NCBI GenBank assembly: GCA_023664265.1
Contig: JAMPFV010000018.1
Coordinates: forward strand, 1-43,888
DNA: 43,888 bases
Direction of reading: 5' to 3'
Source: Roseburia sp.
GTDB lineage: Bacteria > Bacillota > Clostridia > Lachnospirales > Lachnospiraceae
Shown here: positions 40,828 to 43,888 of the stretch, piece after piece
How positions within the stretch are numbered: position 1 is the stretch's first letter
Layout of the letters: each line of letters begins with the position of its first letter
Translations under genes and position numbers: made by a program
Notes under the pieces: generated by a model
What the model saw: only the letters and a program-made list of their open reading frames with translations
Told to the model about the DNA's origin: nothing
Databases searched by the model: none

Positions 40828-41929
40828 TCTCCGACTTCCACCCCCAACAGGCTCTCGCCTTCTCCACGAGCGCCTCCATCGTATCCTCGTCGCCGCATCG
40901 GTAATAATCGTGAACCTCCGTGTCCACGGAAAAGCCGTTCGTCCGCTGATAGTAAATCGCGTAATCGCTCGCCACCACCAGCTGCCCTGCATCATCCGCG
41001 TAGCTGTACCGCGCCAGCACCACAATGTCCTTGAGACCGTCGCCGTCAATATCCCGACAGTTGATTCCCTTCAGCGCGTACAGATTATCGTAATCCCCCA
41101 TCGGCTGCAGACAGGACAGGATATTGCCCTGCTCATTGACCAGATATATCATAAAAATATCATAGGTGGCAAGGCGGTAAGTCCCTGGCACCACCTGAAG
41201 CCGCCCCAATTTCCCGAAGGTCCGGAAATAGCACTGCTCCGTTATGATCTGAAAGTCATTGCGCAGCAGCTCGTCCAGCGTTGTGGCCGTGTACAGAAAT
41301 TCCGTGGAATAGCCGTCCCGCACAAACGCCGTGATGGACTCCGCGCCCTTGTTCATCCCGAAGCGGTTCATCTTGTCCGCAATCCGGTAATCCCGATAAA
41401 AGCCCGTCCCCGTCTTATCCTGAAACAGCACATCCCCCACCTTGTAGGGTCTGTTCGCATAGGAGCCGCTCTCGTTGACGCAGGAGGTAATCAGCACGAC
41501 ATCCATGCGCCCGTCCCGATTCAAATCCTGAAAGGAAACCGCCGCAATCGCCCTGTTGGGCTGCCGCATCTGCCCGAGGACGCGGTTGTTCGTCTCCAGC
41601 CGGTCGGTCTTATACAGAACCGTCCCGTCCTCCCGCACGAAAAACAGCGCAAGACGGCTGTACGCCTTGTCAAAGGCGGGAATCATGGACACCTCCCCGT
41701 ATGCGCTCAGCTCAATCGGGAAAATCTGATCCTCCACAATCTCAAATCCGTTGGCCGCAATATCCTCACGCCTTGCAATTGCATCCAACCGTTCACAGTA
41801 TTCCTGATAAAGCGCGCGGACACTCTCCTGCGCTCCCTCCACAGGCAGGGAACCGCACAGAAGCAGCGAAGCTGCCATCACCGATAGAACAAACTTCCTC
41901 CAAATACTCCTACGCCGAATAGGTTTCAT
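40820..41929 (-). CDS. secreted FG-GAP/VCBS-like protein heading a two-component operon
   Basis: The preferred start is ATG 41927-41929 (MKPIRRRSIWRK); a TTG at 41933-41935 is closer to the GGGAG site. A signal peptide (FVLSVMAASLLLCGSLPVEGA) leads to export. Two calcium-loop repeats are clear, QDLNRDGRMDVVLI and RDIDGDGLKDIVVLA, as in FG-GAP/VCBS beta-propellers. The gene overlaps the response regulator and forms an operon secreted protein-RR-HK-secreted protein. The exported proteins may feed the sensor. Substrate or ligand unknown. Confidence 0.8.
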   Translation of the reverse strand: MKPIRRRSIWRKFVLSVMAASLLLCGSLPVEGAQESVRALYQEYCERLDAIARREDIAANGFEIVEDQIFPIELSAYGEVSMIPAFDKAYSRLALFFVREDGTVLYKTDRLETNNRVLGQMRQPNRAIAAVSFQDLNRDGRMDVVLITSCVNESGSYANRPYKVGDVLFQDKTGTGFYRDYRIADKMNRFGMNKGAESITAFVRDGYSTEFLYTATTLDELLRNDFQIITEQCYFRTFGKLGRLQVVPGTYRLATYDIFMIYLVNEQGNILSCLQPMGDYDNLYALKGINCRDIDGDGLKDIVVLARYSYADDAGQLVVASDYAIYYQRTNGFSVDTEVHDYYRCGDEDTMEALVEKARACWGWKSEND

Positions 41930-41954
41930 GCGCAAACAACTCCCATATCATACT

Positions 41955-42033
41955 CTCATCTGCGTTTCAAATTTGTGCCGTTCCGGTACAAATTTGCGAA
42001 TGAAAAATAAGCTATCAAGCTTATTTTTCATTC
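41955..42033. repeat. hairpin array C at the pncB 3' end
   Basis: CAAATTTGT/ACAAATTTG (41968-41996) is followed by a perfect 16-bp stem with a 4-base loop (41998-42033). The pncB stop codon (42028-42030) lies in the second stem. Positions 41955-41977 match 23989-24011 of array B with one difference, and 42012-42030 match 14064-14082 of array A exactly. The second stem can act as the pncB terminator. Confidence 0.8.
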
Positions 42034-43518
42034 TACGGTCTTACCCTTCTCGTGCAGCAGGCTCATCTTCATCTCATAGTAATCCGGCGTCATGTCCATG
42101 TAATGCACATGCGGATTGATAAAGCGCTGCTCCTCCTGCCAGATTTCCTCCTCGAGCTGGCGCTTCACATAGCTGCGGATTTCCTCGAGTGTCGGGAGCG
42201 CATATACCCGCCTGCCATTCTCAAAAACCTTCACCTGCAAGGGCTTTGCCGTACAGCCCGTGAATTTGAGGTTGCGCCAAGGCATCTGCGGATCCACAAA
42301 ACGGAAATCGCCGCTCATGTCGATTTCCTCCTCCGCCTTGGCCAGCAGGTCCGCCTTGGCCTTTCCATTCTGGTCATAGATCCGGTATACCTTTTTCAGC
42401 CCTGGATTGGTTATCTTTTCCATGGTTCCGGAGATTTTAATGCGCGGCACAAACACGCCGTTCTCCTCCACCGCCGCAATCTTATACACCGCGCCAAGCA
42501 GCGCCAGATTATCATCCGAATAGTCGCTGGAAGCCCCCGTAATCAGGCGCTCCCCCACGCCGTAGCTGTCAATGCACGCCTTCTGGTTATTGAGCGAGGA
42601 TATGGTATGCTCGTCCAAGCTGTTCGACACAATAATCTTACAGTCCGTAAGCCCCGCCGCATCCAGCATTTTCCGCACCTTAATCGACTGGTAGGCAAGG
42701 TCGCCGCTGTCGATTCGGATTCCCTTCAGGCGCTTTCCCATCGGCTCCAGAACCTCGTGCGCGACGCGAATCGCGTTGGGGATCCCCGACTGAATCGTGT
42801 CATAGGTATCCACGAGCAGCACCGTATTGTCGGGATAATTTATCGCATAATTCTTAAAGGCCTCAAACTCATCCTTATAATACATCACCCAGCTGTGCGC
42901 CATCGTGCCGCTGACCGGAATCCCAAACATCTGTCCCGCAAGCACGGTCGCCGTCCCCGCCGCGCCGCCGATGTAGGACGCGCGTGCACCATACACCGCC
43001 GCATCCATATTGTGCGCCCGCCGCGCACCGAAGTCCGAGACGGCCTTTCCTGCCGCCGCCTTGACGATGCGGCTTGTCTTTGTCGCCACAAGGGACTGAT
43101 GGTTCACAGTGGTCAGAATCGCCGTCTCCACAAGCTGCGCGTCAATCAGCGGCGCAACCACCGTCAAAATCGGCTCATTCGGGTACATAATCGTCCCCTC
43201 CGGAAACGCATAGATATCGCCCTGAAATTTAAAGTCCCGCAGATACGCGAGAAATTCCTCCGTAAAGGTATTCAGGGAGCGCAGATACGCAATATCCTCC
43301 TCGGAAAAATGCAGATTTTCCATGTACTCGACAATCTGCTCCAAGCCCGCGAAAATCGCGAAGCCGCCCCTATCGGGATTCTTCCGGTAAAACACGTCAA
43401 ACGCCACCCGCGACGCCATGTCGCCGCCGTTAAAGTAGCCGTTTGCCATGGTCAGCTCATACAGATCCATTACCATCGTCAGATTTCTCTTGTCCGCCTG
43501 TCTCATTGTAACCACCAT
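42028..43518 (-). CDS. pncB: nicotinate phosphoribosyltransferase
   Basis: Joins nicotinate and PRPP to nicotinate mononucleotide in NAD salvage, in the cytoplasm. The 496-residue length fits the longer Firmicutes form. Visible motifs: MDLYELTMANGYF near the start, FDVFYRKNP, the histidine that is phosphorylated in SGTMAHSWVM, LLVDTYDT, GIRIDSGDLAYQ and ISNSLDEHTI-like VSNSLDEHT before GVGERLITG. The start is uncertain: ATG 43516-43518 is very close to GGGAGG, while ATG 43504-43506 or the intervening GTG may be used. It is monocistronic and ends in hairpin array C. Confidence 0.94.
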   Translation of the reverse strand: MVVTMRQADKRNLTMVMDLYELTMANGYFNGGDMASRVAFDVFYRKNPDRGGFAIFAGLEQIVEYMENLHFSEEDIAYLRSLNTFTEEFLAYLRDFKFQGDIYAFPEGTIMYPNEPILTVVAPLIDAQLVETAILTTVNHQSLVATKTSRIVKAAAGKAVSDFGARRAHNMDAAVYGARASYIGGAAGTATVLAGQMFGIPVSGTMAHSWVMYYKDEFEAFKNYAINYPDNTVLLVDTYDTIQSGIPNAIRVAHEVLEPMGKRLKGIRIDSGDLAYQSIKVRKMLDAAGLTDCKIIVSNSLDEHTISSLNNQKACIDSYGVGERLITGASSDYSDDNLALLGAVYKIAAVEENGVFVPRIKISGTMEKITNPGLKKVYRIYDQNGKAKADLLAKAEEEIDMSGDFRFVDPQMPWRNLKFTGCTAKPLQVKVFENGRRVYALPTLEEIRSYVKRQLEEEIWQEEQRFINPHVHYMDMTPDYYEMKMSLLHEKGKTVE

Positions 43519-43599
43519 GCCTCCCTTGATATATACTAGAATTACATATATGATATTCCTTTTCCATACAGATTGGCAAGCTCTTTTTTATTACATTCC

Positions 43600-43710
43600 T
43601 CACTGCTTTTTACTTTCCAATTTCCCGATATACTTCTCTAAACGCTTCTTCTCATAATCATGCTTAGGAACGATACCTGGCTTTTTGTACTTTGCAAGCA
43701 ACCGCACACC
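43600..43710 (-). pseudogene. short C-terminal gene fragment
   Basis: A minus-strand frame ending at TGA (43600-43602) reads LLAKYKKPGIVPKHDYEKK then RLEKYIGKLESKKQ. It is coding-like in composition but only about 35 residues long, with no ribosome site, so it looks like the tail of a lost gene. The remainder of 43711-43888 is AT-rich; I see no supported feature there. Confidence 0.3.
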
Positions 43711-43888
43711 GGTTTATAAATATCATTCTCAGAATACCATAATCGCATATATTTTTCTATGCTGAAAGACCGGAAAAGTCAAAAATCCTTATGCGAATCT
43801 GTGCATAATAAAAAAGCCGGTACCGCTCTTGTGGCGTCCGACATTTTTTGATAAAATACTTTTATGGGGTACTGCCATAACGGGATAG

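Noticed and set aside
42052..43539. 495-codon plus-strand frame opposite pncB
   Set aside because: Antisense shadow of pncB, with composition dominated by R, H and L and no known motif.

Overview
The window looks like chromosome from a Gram-positive clostridium, most plausibly a Lachnospiraceae-type gut or rumen anaerobe. This is inferred from gene content, not from any rRNA marker: lipobox lipoproteins, strong GGAGG-type ribosome sites, VanR/BcrA-like two-component and ABC modules, cytoplasmic GH127 and GH28 enzymes, and an amidase-NodB fusion. Almost every gene lies on the minus strand. The exceptions are fruK, thrH, a 65-residue ORF, an ABC exporter and a methyltransferase. No rRNA, tRNA, CRISPR array or transposase was seen.

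Layout. 1-2.7 kb: a partial DUF4143-type ATPase, two unknown genes and a decayed stretch. 2.7-9.8 kb: metabolism (folD, a GH127 beta-L-arabinofuranosidase, a PF06541-type membrane protein, fruK, thrH, surE), with a 256-bp palindromic element between folD and GH127. 9.9-14.3 kb: duplicated XRE regulators with shared promoter motifs, a lipoprotein, a metallo-beta-lactamase remnant, an FlhA-like orphan and a membrane protein. 14.3-20.4 kb: an HK/permease/ATPase/RR module, a small membrane protein, and a MerR-GH28 pair behind a MerR-type promoter with a 19-bp spacer. 20.5-23.8 kb: a CPBP protease and a NotI-family restriction-modification pair. 24.3-27.7 kb: a second RR/HK/ATPase/permease module. 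27.7-31 kb: GNAT, an epimerase and a compact four-gene cassette (HNH nuclease, DUF3990-like ADP-ribosyltransferase and two small unknown proteins). 31.3-33.9 kb: ABC exporter and methyltransferase. 34-42 kb: envelope genes (glycosidase-like lipoprotein, amidase-deacetylase fusion) and an operon of secreted FG-GAP-like protein, RR, HK and secreted protein. 42-43.5 kb: pncB.

Most interesting signals. (1) An 11-bp direct repeat, consensus TGATGCA plus four bases, sits in phase at exactly the same distance from an extended -10 box upstream of two unlinked envelope genes (12.8 and 37.8 kb). This suggests an OmpR-type activator regulon. (2) Intergenic arrays of consecutive perfect hairpins (14.0, 21.3, 24.0 and 42.0 kb) share sequence modules, one with compensatory base changes. 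(3) The overlapping HNH-ART cassette is a candidate defence or toxin system. (4) Three homologous promoters surround the duplicated XRE genes.
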